Part shown: in pieces, positions 32,631 to 43,868 of the stretch | Numbering within the stretch: position 1 is the stretch's first letter | How the letters are laid out: every line of letters starts with the position of its first letter | Origin: Albugo candida | Lineage: Eukaryota; Oomycota; Peronosporomycetes; Albuginales | NCBI GenBank assembly: GCA_040437565.1 | Contig: JBDOQK010000011.1 | Coordinates: 434,001 to 498,000 of the forward strand | Length of the DNA stretch: 64,000 nucleotides | Reading direction: 5' to 3' | Translations under genes and position numbers: made by a program | Notes under the pieces: generated by a model | Told to the model about the DNA's origin: nothing | Databases searched by the model: none | Seen by the model: only the letters and a program-made list of their open reading frames with translations

Positions 32631-34260
32631 AATGATTTTCTTCCGTTACGTTCCATATGGATATTTTTGCTCTTTGCAGAGGATCGTGCAAAGAGTATTG
32701 CTGTAACATGCTGCAAACACCGCTATAGCCATTCATTTTCGCTACTGTCAGTGCAGTGTCGCCATTAATCGATGATCGATGTACATCGGCATGGTGCTGT
32801 AGTAAGAGGCGACAAATAGCGGTCGAGCCCAACTTCGCCGCAAAATGGAGAGGTGTAATGCCATTCGAAGTCACCACGTTGACTTCTGCACCGTGAAAGA
32901 TCAATAAACGGACAAGATCAGCGCATTTGGCGACAATTGCCGCGTGTAAAGGATATGTCCCACGTAACGAAGCGATAGAGCTATCTGCTCCAGCTTCGAG
33001 AAGAAGTCTTGCCGCCTCATATTTTCCATGACGACATGCTGCCACTAATGATGTTACTCCAACGTTGTTCTGGGCGTCAACATGTGCTCCTTCTTGGAGT
33101 AAGACAGAGAGGACTGAGGAATGTCCCATTCGAGCTGCTACATGGAGGCAAGTAGTCCCGTCTCCAATTGACACATTGGGATTTGAACGATAAAATAATA
33201 TCATTCTTACTGCGTAAATGTGCCCCACCCAGCATGCCACATACAACGTCAATTCCCATCGACGTTGCTCACTAAGCTCAGGAACCTCTAATTCCTCAAT
33301 GTGGTGACCATACTGTTGTAAAAGATGATTGCAATATTCCTCCAATACATTTTGTGGTGAGTCAATTTGCATTGGCTGTATCTTGAGCGTTGGGAGTGAT
33401 TGCATTTGCTGTAAAGGTCGCATGAGATTTTCGTATACATACATCGTCTTCTCTATGTCTCTCTCGAGCACCATTTCCCTGATAGTCACCGAGTCATTAT
33501 GGCTCGTTTTGACTGGAATGGATTCGGGGTGTGTTTCTTCATTATGTGCCTCTTTGTAGCGTGCGTGATGCTCTCTTTCGACCCACCACGACGTTAATTG
33601 GAGTGGACCTCGTGCTTTTTGAATATTGCCTTGCGTCCTCATCATTTCGGCGATGTAAATGTGCATGTTCAGAAACTCCAGACATGCATTGGCGATCCCA
33701 CATGCTCCATGCTGTATGGCTTCATCTAATGTTTCGGACGGAAATTGTGAGAAATTCCATTGTAAGGCTTCAAGAAAACTATTGAATGCGTTTCGACGAG
33801 ACTCCTGAAGCAAAAACCGTTGTCGAGTCGAATACATGTGAAATGCTTTCTTGGGTGGAAAATGAAGTGGTTCCAAGTGTTGATGGAGAGTATGAAATGG
33901 ACATAGAATGATTCCCTTTTCCATCGCCACACCTTCTTTCAGCCTACAAAGACAGCTACCCGAGCGCCATAACTCACGTTTGAAAGGCCCCAAGGGCCTA
34001 TTGTGCTTGGAATACGGCCGCGTTAGATTCAGCAAAGTCTTTCGAATAAGTCGAAATTCCGAATACGATCGTAATACGACGAATTGCGGGCGTGTACCGA
34101 CAGAATTCAAATTCTCAGGTGATTTCTTACTGATTTCAATCACGAAGTAAGTTTTTCCGCGATGAAGCTCAAATTTTGGAATATGTAAATTATATTGCTG
34201 AGACCAATGCATCTTGAGGTTTGATGACCGAATGGTGCCTTTGTACGAGAAAAAATACAA
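32617..34260 (-). CDS. PX domain and ankyrin-repeat protein, copy A
   Basis: Single-exon 547-residue frame. PX domain at about 20-190: VVLRSYSEFRLIRKTL, HFPPKKAF and QESRRNAFNSFLEAL give the expected Arg-Tyr/Phe, PPK and Arg positions, again with a Cys-containing insert (CLCRLKEG..LCPFH). Residues about 340-530 hold five well-formed ankyrin repeats (GTTCLHVAARMGHSSVLSVL; GVTSLVAACRHGKYEAARLL; GITPLHFAAKLGSTAICRLL). The last codons overlap the first codons of copy B if B starts at 32630. Same domain order and adjacency mark an old tandem duplication. Confidence 0.85.
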   Translation of the reverse strand: MYFFSYKGTIRSSNLKMHWSQQYNLHIPKFELHRGKTYFVIEISKKSPENLNSVGTRPQFVVLRSYSEFRLIRKTLLNLTRPYSKHNRPLGPFKRELWRSGSCLCRLKEGVAMEKGIILCPFHTLHQHLEPLHFPPKKAFHMYSTRQRFLLQESRRNAFNSFLEALQWNFSQFPSETLDEAIQHGACGIANACLEFLNMHIYIAEMMRTQGNIQKARGPLQLTSWWVEREHHARYKEAHNEETHPESIPVKTSHNDSVTIREMVLERDIEKTMYVYENLMRPLQQMQSLPTLKIQPMQIDSPQNVLEEYCNHLLQQYGHHIEELEVPELSEQRRWELTLYVACWVGHIYAVRMILFYRSNPNVSIGDGTTCLHVAARMGHSSVLSVLLQEGAHVDAQNNVGVTSLVAACRHGKYEAARLLLEAGADSSIASLRGTYPLHAAIVAKCADLVRLLIFHGAEVNVVTSNGITPLHFAAKLGSTAICRLLLQHHADVHRSSINGDTALTVAKMNGYSGVCSMLQQYSLHDPLQRAKISIWNVTEENHFGSI

Positions 34261-34744
34261 ATGTCGTTCATATGAGTTAGCATGTAATTAGACACTGTGT
34301 CATGGTGGGTAGGTAGCCTGCGAATGACATTAGTGAGCAAGGTGTATGGACGATCAAGCAACAATGTGAAGGCTATGCGCTGGACATCCAGCGATTGTCT
34401 AAGCAGATTCTATTGGTTATTAAGATATTTTAAGGCGTGAGATTGGTCAAAAGTCTTCGATGCAGCCAAATCCGCTATTTGATTGGACAAGATGGCTTGG
34501 GAAAAACACATGGAATACCCACGCATACTCATCAGCAGAGTATCATTTCTTCCCTGAATCAGCCTTGTTTTTACAGCGTTTGCTTTGATATTGGATGAAT
34601 TTCACGTGCAGTGGGTGAGATGACTCATAACAGATGCTCTGCATATGTCCCAAGTTGTATGTCTCCGAGGCACCTGCGAATTGAGCGAGCTTGAGTCACG
34701 CTTACCATGCCTACGTGTCTTTGCTTCCATTGAGTATTCGCCTA
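34261..34744. other. intergenic region between PX-ankyrin copy A and IMPACT
   Basis: No supported gene. It should hold the promoter of copy A and the 3' UTR of IMPACT. An 87-codon minus frame (34602-34865) overlaps the IMPACT coding end in another frame and looks like a shadow. Confidence 0.5.
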
Positions 34745-35740
34745 TCATTTTCGACCTATCTTGCTGCCTTCGGTCCGAATAAATCCAGCAGCCTCCAAAC
34801 CTTGTCGTGCAATGCTGAGAATGTGTTTGAAACGTACTGGACCGAGATGAATACCGCCATACCATCGCGATACAACAACAGCGACATTCTCCACGTTTGT
34901 CACCTGCAACAAATGAGAAAGTTTGCTACCAGCGCCATCTTCCCCATCACTATCGTTATCTTTGAGGGTATGATCCGATACGATCCGATACGCCAAGATA
35001 TTATGAGTTGCACGTGCGATTTTTTGATCGCTTAATAAGACACCGATGAAGGCTGATACATCCTCGATGCTATTTACATTGACAATATGTGCCTGAAAAA
35101 CGCTTTTCCGATCGATTATTGTGTCTGTGTGGTAGATATATGGAGCAATACGCTTCTCTATGCATAAATTGCGGGTGTATTGGCTCATTCTCGGTCGCGT
35201 CATTTTCGACTTCAACGGGACCGCCTTCCGTTCTGGTTCTTTATTCATGTCGCTCGATAAAATCTGTTCATCTGTAGCCGGAAGAACAATTGTCTCACGA
35301 ATATACTCTATCCACTCATAAATACACGGCTGTCCCTTACTTTGCTGAAAACACTCTTTCTAACACAAGTATTTAGACACCAGTGACGTTGACAGAGGAA
35401 CAGTATACTACCAGTTTTTCTATAATCCAACTGCATTGTTCGCTTTTCAGCCCGAACGAATTATGAATTCGACCAATCGGCGCTTCAACTGACGGATATG
35501 TCGGCGGGAATTCCACAAACAGGGCAAGACTGAATTGTCCCGGGAATTTAATAATGCAAGATCGAATACTTTGTATGCCACATCCAGTACTCTCATTTAC
35601 AAATGATTCAAAGTCATTGGCGTAGATAGACTGCAGCGCATCAAATTCATCAATCTACGCAGATACACTGTGGGCATACTTATCAGTCAGAAAATGATGG
35701 TTTTGGTAGCAACCTGGAGCTGTTCATCGGATGTCTCCAT
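34745..35740 (-). CDS. IMPACT/YIH1 homologue (RWD + UPF0029)
   Basis: Exon 1 (ATG 35740, METSDEQLQ) joins to an RWD domain: IDEFDALQSIYANDFESF, LFVEFPPTYPSVEAP and SWIIEKL. A 52-nt intron leads to KECFQQSKGQPCIYEWIEYI. The C-terminal UPF0029 domain has RKSVFQAHI, ATHNILAYRI, DGEDGAGSKL and VAVVVSRWYGGIHLGPVRF. This is the complete IMPACT layout. IMPACT/YIH1 binds GCN1 and restrains the GCN2 kinase under amino-acid stress. Its start is only 22-58 bp from the likely starts of the divergent TRM13 gene, so the two must share a very short promoter. Confidence 0.9.
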
Positions 35741-35762
35741 TCGACTCTTGAGCCAATCGAAT

Positions 35763-37788
35763 ATGTCAAATCTGATTTCTAGCCAATCATTCTCCGATAT
35801 GACGAATTCAAATGCTAAAATTCGCGACCACAAAGCACAGCGAAAAAAACAAAAAGCAAATGCGATCGAAAATGAAAATTGGAATGGCTGTATGTTCAAA
35901 ATTAAAGCAAAAAAACGATATTGTAATATTCCGAGGTATTACTAGCAATGCAACATCTCCTTTTTCAGATTATGAAATTTGATGTGCTCTTCCACAGAAT
36001 TCCTGGCTTCACATTCTGTGGCAATCATCAACCAAATGAATCGAAAAGCAGTACCGAAACCTTACTGAAGAAACGAAACGGAAAGAGTCATCGTGTTCCA
36101 TGTCCCTTGGATCCTTCTCATACAATATATGCCTCCGACGTCAGCAAACATGTTAGAATTTGTACCAAATACAAGGAGCAAAAGACTTGTGCAAATTCGT
36201 TGGGCTATAAGGAGAACATCAATTCGGGAAATAATATCCACACGTACCCCTTGCAAGATATATTTGATGAACGAGAACAAGTAGGTACTACACCACAACT
36301 CCTCGAACGACTGGTATGCTTTTTTTGAACCATTGAGAAGGGTTTGTGTTCGATATGTNNNNNNNNNNNNNNNNNNNNNNNNNNNNNNNNNNNNNNNNNN
36401 NNNNNNNNNNNNNNNNNNNNNNNNNNNNNNNNNNNNNNNNNNNNNNNNNNNNNNNNNNAAGAAACGAAACGGAAAGAGTCATCGTGTTCCATGTCCCTTG
36501 GATCCTTCTCATACAATATATGCCTCCGACGTCAGCAAACATGTTAGAATTTGTACCAAATACAAGGAGCAAAAGACTTGTGCAAATTCGTTGGGCTATA
36601 AGGAGAACATCAATTCGGGAAATAATATCCACACGTACCCCTTGCAAGATATATTTGATGAACGAGAACAAGTAGGTACTACACCACAACTCCTCGAACG
36701 ACTGGTATGCTTTTTTTGAACCATTGAGAAGGGTTTGTGTTCGATATGTGCTCCATTTGATAGCTGTTAATCGACCATCAATCTCTTTTGAATCGGATCG
36801 AAACAGTTTTTCGAGTAAACGTCAACAATATCCCGGTTCAACGTTTCGAGCAATTTCATTGTTCCAAATTATTGCAACAAAAAGTCCAGCACGGCGCCCA
36901 TAAAAATAGCATTCGTCATATTCAGCAGCAAGGCTCCATACTCGGAAATCTCGAGTCCAAAATCTCAATTTCTGCTAGTCACGTCTTCGTAGAGCTAGGA
37001 GCTGGTCGAGGAATGCTTTCATATGCGACGGCACAAGCTTTTCCAGAAAATGAATTCATCTTGGTCGATCGCTCCGCTTCTCGTGGCAAAGCTGACCATC
37101 GGATCGTCTCAATACCAAGTGCTATTGAGGCAAACCAAACGCATATCCGAAGAGCCAGTCGAGTTAAAATGGATATTCGCCACTTGGATATCGCAGCTAT
37201 ACCTCAAGCAAATGAAAAACCACTCGTATTCATATCGAAACATTTGTGTGGAGCCGCAACAGATCTTTCTCTCCGCGCAATGTCCCATCTTTTATCAGAC
37301 ACATGCGCCAAGACGAGTGTCGAGGGCGTAGCCATCGCGTTGTGCTGCCATCATGCATGCTCGTGGGATGATTATATCAATCCGTCTTTCATCCTGCAAA
37401 TGGTAAACCGAACATGGTGCCTACTAATTTCATCCATTATTGGGTTTTGTATTTGTAGGGTTTCCGGCCTGATGATTTCTGGTTTCTAAAGAAAATGACG
37501 TCGTGGGCAACGTGCAAACTGGCTGCAGACAAAAGTAGTGTACAGGAACTACTCGGAATTAGGTGCGTAGTGACCGATTGAATGTGTGGGAACTCAGAGG
37601 TGAAATCTGAATGTACGTGTGGTAGCCAATCGCATCGAGCGAAAATCGGTCTTTTCTGTAAGCGGATATTGGATACAGGAAGAATTTTGTTTCTGCGATC
37701 ACTTGGGTTACAGGCTGAGCTTGTATACTATTGTCACAGTGACGAGAGTGTAGAGAATTGCTTACTGCTTGCTTGGCATCAATATTGA
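35763..37788 (+). CDS. trm13: tRNA 2'-O-methyltransferase TRM13 homologue, split by a gap
   Basis: First exon starts MSNLISSQ (35763) or MTNSNAK (35799) and carries the Cys pattern CMFKIKAKKRYCNIPR, completed across an intron by GFTFCGNH. Next comes the CHHC finger RVPCPLDPSHTIYASDVSKH. After the gap the core reads VFVELGAGRGMLSYATAQAF, ISKHLCGAATDLSLRAM and ALCCHHACSWDDYIN, then MTSWATC and a last exon CKRILDTGRILFLRSLGLQ ending HQY at 37788. These are the motifs of TRM13, which methylates position 4 of tRNA-Gly, -Pro and -His. The gap at 36359-36458 and its 291-bp repeated flank (36068-36358, 36459-36749) duplicate the finger exon artificially. Confidence 0.87.
36068..36749. repeat. repeated flanks of a 100-N gap (291 bp each)
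   Basis: 36068-36358 and 36459-36749 are indistinguishable by eye and contain the same TRM13 exon. One copy should be removed from the gene model. Confidence 0.88.
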
Positions 37789-37850
37789 TGCCAAGCTGAG
37801 TAAAATAGGAATATAAAGTGTGCCTCAAAAGGGATTATAAAAAAAAAATA

Positions 37851-38608
37851 GGGAGCCGCTAACCAGCCCGCAGTTTTCGCCAACCAGCCCTCACCCTTAA
37901 ATACAGCACTCTGAGCTATGATTACGAGTTATGATTGGCTAAGAAGAGTGCGCTTAGTTGAATATATGCTCTAAGAAGCGGTTTTACAATATTGAGATTG
38001 GCTAGGTCTATATCTAAATCTACTGCTGCATGTTTTGCTGGTGCTGTTGGTGCTGGTTTGCATTTGCTGCACAATGGCAGCAAGCTGGCCTTCGCAAGCA
38101 AGGCGAACTGCTGAATCCACTGTGAGTAGATCACCTGCAATAAATGAATCGTCAGATAAATGTAACTTTTGCCAGCACAATTAGCATACAATACAAACTA
38201 CCTGCTGACACAGAGATCCATCTTTTGAGAGCAGCATGGACGCTCTCCACCCATAACGTTAGTACATGCCCATATGGCGCGTATTGTGTAAAATAGCAAA
38301 AAACACTCCTTGTAAACCAGCCAAGTTGTCTCAAGGTAGCTCATCGTAGCAGCGAAGGTGGCATGCATTTGCGAATAGTTGGGTCATATGAGTGAAGTTT
38401 GATTTTATTGTATTTGATTCCGTAGCATCTATTCAGACCAATCAGAGGCCCCGATTGCCATAAATTTATGAAGGGTGGGGCTGGATAACGATTCTCCTAA
38501 TTATATTTACTCTGTTATATTTGTTAAACCAATCAGAGGCCACCCATCTATCAATACATGGAGGCTGGGGGCTGGTTAGCGAAAACTGCGGGCTGGTTAG
38601 CGGCTCCC
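37851..38608. mobile_element. deleted Mutator-like DNA transposon (MULE), 758 bp
   Basis: Terminal inverted repeats of about 40 bp: GGGAGCCGCTAACCAGCCCG at the left end and its reverse complement at the right, continuing through CAGTTTTCGC and AACCAGCCC. The interior carries the C-terminal remains of a MULE transposase. A second partly repeated block (ACCAATCAGAGGCC) occurs twice near the right end. The flanks share only a weak candidate target duplication (AAAATA). It lies between TRM13 and TAF9. Confidence 0.82.
37971..38334 (-). pseudogene. C-terminal fragment of a MULE transposase
   Basis: Joining 38334-38202 to 38134-37971 across a 67-nt GT..AG intron gives WVESVHAALKRWISVSAGDL followed by LLTVDSAVRLACEGQLAAIV. 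This matches the VEGxHAxLK..GDLLTV block near the C-terminus of Mutator-family transposases. The catalytic domain is absent, so the element cannot move by itself. Confidence 0.75.
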
Positions 38609-38763
38609 CCTCAAAATAAATATCCTGGTTTTCAGCATGTAGTCACATCACTTTAGATCGATTNNNNNNNNNNNNNNNNNNNNNNNNNNNNNNNNNNNNN
38701 NNNNNNNNNNNNNNNNNNNNNNNNNNNNNNNNNNNNNNNNNNNNNNNNNNNNNNNNNNNNNNN

Positions 38764-39461
38764 GGCGCTACAATAAAATCGGAAAATATTCGAGGACTTC
38801 ACGAAGAGTACGAGAGCACTGCCGATGAGAACGAAGCTTCCGATAAAGTTCCTCTGGATGCAAAAGTCCTACATTACATATTGGAATCGATGGGAGCGCC
38901 CCACTACGAGCCTCGCGTGATACATCAATTACTCGAATTCATTCATCGTACGCACCATAAAACTCGAATGATAAAGGAATTGAACGTCTCTGTCCCTTAA
39001 ACAGGCTATTTGAGCGAAATACTATTGGACGCGCATGACTACGCCGCCTATGCCAAAAAAGAGGTTTCTTGATACATTGTACATTGTATAATGTGTGTAT
39101 CATCATTTCACACATGTAGACAATTGAAGCACAGGACATCCGTGTCGCAATAGCATCGCGCCTTGACAAGCAATACGCTCAAATACCGTCTCACGAGGTT
39201 GTTTTTGGCACTAAATACATATAATTTGTAAATGTGGCTGCTTTTATGTAGTTAACCATGGAACTGGCCAATAAGAGAAATTCCGTTCCACTACCCTCGA
39301 TATCCAATGAGTATGGCGTTCGTCTTCCACCACCGCAATTCCAACTACTCAATTATGATATGATTCGATATGATGAGGTATGGTCTAACATCCAACCAGA
39401 TGGTGGTCGTTCTTATGTGTTTGCTATAAAAGACGAGAGGAGGAAGCAATGTTCGGAATGA
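38764..39461 (+). CDS. taf9: TAF9, TFIID/SAGA histone-fold subunit, 5' end in gap
   Basis: The start lies in the gap before 38764. Exons join across three introns of about 55 nt: VPLDAKVLHYILESMGAPHY, EPRVIHQLLEFIHR, YLSEILLDAHDYAAYAKKE, TIEAQDIRVAIASRLDKQYA and ELANKRNSVPLP. The first four blocks form the TAF9 histone fold (partner of TAF6); the tail SNEYGVRLPPPQFQLLNYDM is the conserved TAF9 C-terminal motif. It acts in transcription initiation. The extreme C-terminus after RYDEVW may involve another intron. Confidence 0.87.
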
Positions 39462-42273
39462 TATGATACGTACGGAATCTAATGTGAAAGTCAGTTCACT
39501 AAGCAGTATTGAAGGCTCCAGAAACGTCAGAAAATGTAGTACTTCTATGAAGTTCAATATCAAATAGTAAATTTGCACATGTGACATTTTGTATAGAAAT
39601 GACAATGCTTGTTTGCATGGCACTTTTGTATATGGAAGACCTTTATCGACACAAAAGACAGCTTAGAGAGGCGAGCGAAAGATACTCGCGAATGGGTGAA
39701 TACATCCGTCATGGAGTTTTGTGTGGTCTTAATGATTTGGACCATCACCACCCAGATCGCCATATTCTGTGTTACCAAAGATTCATCTAGGGAAGGCTAC
39801 GATCTCACATAAAAATTACTCATCAAAACGCGTCGGAGAATACGACTAGTATGAATGCACGTGTTTTTTTCGCTTATATGGATCATCAGTTTCCTCGGTC
39901 TACAGGTGCACCAAAAGTTAATGCGCAATATGATTTGAGATGTCAGATGTGTTCCTGCATATCAAAAAAAGGCTCAAGCAACCTTCTTCATTACCGCCTT
40001 CATCCCGGCATTGTCTGGTTCCCAAAGTTGTCGTGATCGAATGGAAAAGAGTCACGCTTAGGTCGACTCCTACCATTTCCTACTTCGCTAATCAGCACGA
40101 TTACCTCACCAGAACGATCTGTACGCCATCCCAATTTACCAAACTTATTTGAAACTGGGGCGAAAGTCTATGCGGGGTAATTATCAGAATTTGGAAGCAA
40201 CTACCTTGAGAGTCGAAGTATTACATGTATGGTCTTCTGCGCGTATATTAGGTCTCGTCATTCAAAGTCAAAAAGCTCTCATCAAGCATATCAATACTTC
40301 AATGTGCCTGTCATGCTCGAGTGATATTTCGCATTGTGCGCTGCTATTTGCGATCTGATTATACATGGTTAAATTCCCTGGAACCATCAAACGAACGTGG
40401 CACTTCGAGCGCATTGCGTGGATCTGCTTTATTGTCGACAAGAAAGTCCATCTCATTCATGTCTCTATGAACTGTTTGCGACATCCGCTCCTTAAGACGC
40501 ACCTATGCTGAGCGGCGACCAGCTCTATCTGACTCTTAAATATGGCATCATGACATACTAAAATCGGTCCGAGTTCACCTGAATCATTTCTTAACTAGGC
40601 AGTTGGCAAAGATCGTGATACGCGAATGAACTGCAGCGTATATATCAAGGATTACACATGTTCAATGAAATGAATGTTGTGCAATCGATCCCTTGAAGAA
40701 ATCTTCGGCTCGTCTTTGAATGCCTTATGTTTGGGGCATTTGCTTCAACTTGTTTGTCACCAGTAAGATAGCAATTAGAAAGCTGGATCCATACCATTTC
40801 TGCTTACGGTCCTAGTCAGAGCCATAATTCGATCAAATACATGAATAAAAGCTCTTGTTCAGACATGTCATGTTGAAGCATATGAGCGATATATTTTGGT
40901 TTGCAACACCCGCGAACTGGTGCTTGTGAAGTTCTGTCACATTTGATGCCCATTGCTATCGGGCGACAAATCATATCAACCTTTCTGTACGATAATAAGT
41001 ATGGAATAGCTCGATCAGCCAAGCAGCGAAAGCAACATATCAATAGGCGTAGTGCTAGTCAAGTTTAGAACGTAGAGGAGAGGAGATTGGTAATGGTCGA
41101 TGCTTCCAAGCACCTGGTCTAGCTGCAAGCGATATTGAGTACATGAGGATTATGTGGATAGATAAACTGCCTTGTCATCCAACCATCTATGCTAACTCAT
41201 ACTGTCTGACTGCGAGAGCAAGGATGTGTAACTTACGATATAGATTGCACAATGGGAGTGCCCTTAAAAATCCGCGGGGCTATCAGCGCCATAGGTGAGT
41301 TAAATTATGCTGCCATCGAAACAGTCTCTAAAATTATCTGCTGGTTCGAGAATCTGAACTACAGCGCTTGGTTAACCAAATAATATATAAAAAGTGAGTA
41401 TAGACAAATCAAGCCGAAATGCCTCTGGAAGTATCAGCACATTTGTGCTGCACCCTGGCCTAAATACCGAGCGAGAGGTGATTTAACATCACGTAGAGTA
41501 CAAACTCCTACCCGAGAGCACCGCCTATGGCATGCAATTCAGTGCGTCTGGCGAGTGACTGCGTTAGAAGACTGAACTCAATCATAGATGGGGACGTTCA
41601 GTATCATTATTCAAGCATTGAATATATACGAATTGATGATATAATTGTAACTAGACCAGTCTCAGCCTTGCGTGTCACGCTATCTAGGCATTCTTCGCCG
41701 GGACGGAGAACCATGGCGTCATTATGGATGGACACTTACGTGGAAATTACGGCTGTATCTTACACCTAATGCTTGTAATACGCAAGGGTTTGCTCAGTAT
41801 GAGGCTCTATGCATAAAAAGGTATGTGCATAAGAGGCTCTAAATCATACATCAACGTGGTATTTATTCATTCGAATACCGTCGTTAGTGTGATGTGTTTC
41901 CCGCTATTCGTTCTCGAAATGATATCGAATACAAGCCTTTCGCCTATGAAGAAAGCATCGCACCGTCATCGACATGCTCCGTAGTATGAAAAAATAGGTC
42001 ATCATCCCTTGCGTCGAGGTCTGCTTGCTGTTTTTTTCGACCGCACATAAGACATCTCTGAAGGAAATACTGTGATGTGTCTCGTGCAAAAACAACGACG
42101 TAAGCTATACAACTAGGCCATGACATTATGAGCGGCTGTGTTACTTTCCCTAAATATTTGTGCAACGTCTCGAACATGATTTATCCTTCTTCAAAAGAAT
42201 AGAAAATGTTCGCTTCCCGCTTTCGCTGGGTTCAGGTCACAGTATCGCCCAATATCATTTGCAAATTGGCCCA
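39462..42273. other. gene-poor stretch, no supported gene up to the HAD-A upstream block
   Basis: Only short open frames (60-80 codons) without motifs. Two small plus-strand frames near 39581-39812 include one hydrophobic run (EFCVVLMIWTITTQIAIFCV) that could be a membrane exon, unsupported otherwise. A plus-strand tract at 39934-40150 (IEWKRVTLRSTPTISYFANQ) looks gene-like but stops. This marks the change from dense housekeeping DNA to decayed duplicated DNA. Confidence 0.45.
41990..42273 (+). promoter_or_regulatory. shared upstream block of HAD family, copy A
   Basis: Contains TGTGTCTCGTGCAAAAA and TTTCGCTGGGTTCAGGT, diverged versions of blocks found in front of the other four HAD copies, and ends GGCCCAATGGGTATC at the start codon. 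Confidence 0.45.
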
Positions 42274-43413
42274 ATGGGTATCAAGTCCTTAATGCTTGGA
42301 ATACTTCCATTTGTTCCGGGTAGCGACGTTTCGGAATACTTTTGGAAAAGAACTCGTGAGACCGGGACGGAAAAATTCTTCACCGAAGTGAATTCCAGAG
42401 CAAGAAGCACAAAACAAAAGAAATGTGCATTTTTCAATATGGAAGGCACTCTTGTGGATGCCGATTTGGCAAGTTCCGTTTTTGCATATCAAGTACGGAT
42501 GCTCGATTTTGCCTTCGTCTCGAAGGATGTCCCAGCACTGTTTGGTTTGGGTCCTGCTAAAGGATGGTGCACCCCCACGGTGGTGCAGTGGAAGGACGCA
42601 GACCGCGTCGTGAAGGTCGACTTTGAAATCCTTCTTTCAGAAATCGAAACAATGTTTGCAACGTATATGGCGATGTCAGCATCTGAACGAGCGAGCTCTG
42701 GCAAATATCAAATAAGGCTCAAAACCCTCATTGCCGTTTGGGGTAACTTGTCACTTGCACACATGCAAAATGAGGATGTCATTGAAGATTGTAGGTATTT
42801 GTCGAAAACCTTTAGATACCGACTGCTATATGGAATGAGTATGGAGAAGCGGAAAGAAATGATGGAAAATGTGCTCCGCGAAAAGCCAAGTCAAAGAGCT
42901 GATAGTTATATATACGACGGAATATCTGTTGAAATCCCGACCAGCAATCCAGCTGTCTACGAAGAACAGAAAGCGCTCCTCGCCGTATTGAAAAAGGCTA
43001 AAGTGATTTCGTTTGTCATCAGTGATATGGCAACGCCATATTTGGATACTCTTATTACATACTATAAACTTGACATCCTATCAGAGTATGCGCAGGGCAC
43101 CTTTGATGATAAGAATATGCTTGCCGTAGATGGCTATACCAATTATGGTGAAGGAAAGAAAAGGACAATGCAAGATATAATGAAAACGCACAGCTGTACA
43201 GCTTTCTTCGCTTCAGGGGACTCAATTGGCGATTACGAAATCCTGCAATTTGTGCTCGACAACGGAGGGTTTGTGTTTGTTCAAAAAGGATTGGAGTTTG
43301 ACGAGAAATTAAATTTTGGTACGGGCAATCCCGAGAGCGTCCGCATTCAAGAGGTTACCGTCCAACCGCCATCGTGGATAAACAAAGACGCAAGCGTCCA
43401 CAAAGCAATCTAA
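42274..43413 (+). CDS. HAD-superfamily phosphatase-like protein, copy A, motif I degenerate
   Basis: 379 residues from ATG 42274, chosen because MGIKSLMLGILPFVP aligns with the N-termini of the paralogues (the frame is open further 5'). Motif I, DMDGT in copy C, is NMEGT here (FFNMEGTLVDADLAS): the nucleophile and the general-acid Asp are Asn and Glu. Motif II is VISDM rather than VIST. Motif IV keeps both acids (ASGDSIGDYEIL). The frame is otherwise intact and full length, so it may be a pseudoenzyme. The short hydrophobic N-terminus could be a weak signal peptide. Confidence 0.75.
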   Translation: MGIKSLMLGILPFVPGSDVSEYFWKRTRETGTEKFFTEVNSRARSTKQKKCAFFNMEGTLVDADLASSVFAYQVRMLDFAFVSKDVPALFGLGPAKGWCTPTVVQWKDADRVVKVDFEILLSEIETMFATYMAMSASERASSGKYQIRLKTLIAVWGNLSLAHMQNEDVIEDCRYLSKTFRYRLLYGMSMEKRKEMMENVLREKPSQRADSYIYDGISVEIPTSNPAVYEEQKALLAVLKKAKVISFVISDMATPYLDTLITYYKLDILSEYAQGTFDDKNMLAVDGYTNYGEGKKRTMQDIMKTHSCTAFFASGDSIGDYEILQFVLDNGGFVFVQKGLEFDEKLNFGTGNPESVRIQEVTVQPPSWINKDASVHKAI

Positions 43414-43868
43414 TACCCTTTTCTGCATGAGTAGACGCTTCTGGGTATTGTGTCTATACCTTTATTCTATCAAAGTTTATTCAAATTAGCCGTCTTCAAT
43501 CAATTTAGACTCTGTCGAAGAGAAATTCATCGTACTTTGCTAGAATTTGCAGGACCGCTATATATATAACGATTTGCCAGAATACCGTGAAGCGTCGAAA
43601 GAATAGCTCAGCGAATTTATAGGACCCGGTGCAAAAAATGGTTCGTGGGTTCATATTAGTGCATACCTACCACTGGCACTCTCTTCTTTTAAGAAAACCT
43701 TTGACTGATTTTATTAGTAATGCAATATTTGTAGGTGCGAGCATTAACGTAGCCGCTGCAACCCTGGATAAAGGGGTAAGCTGAGGGTAATAACGCATGA
43801 GTGCCCCGAGGATGGATCCCATGACGAAGTCACCCGATCTACGATACGAAATTTAGCATTATGTCACA

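Noticed and set aside
39581-39812. Small membrane-protein gene downstream of TAF9
   Set aside because: Two overlapping frames of about 70 codons with one hydrophobic run; no homologous motif or splice support.
41527-41769. 80-codon plus-strand frame in the gene-poor stretch
   Set aside because: Short, no recognised motif, no paralogue in the window.
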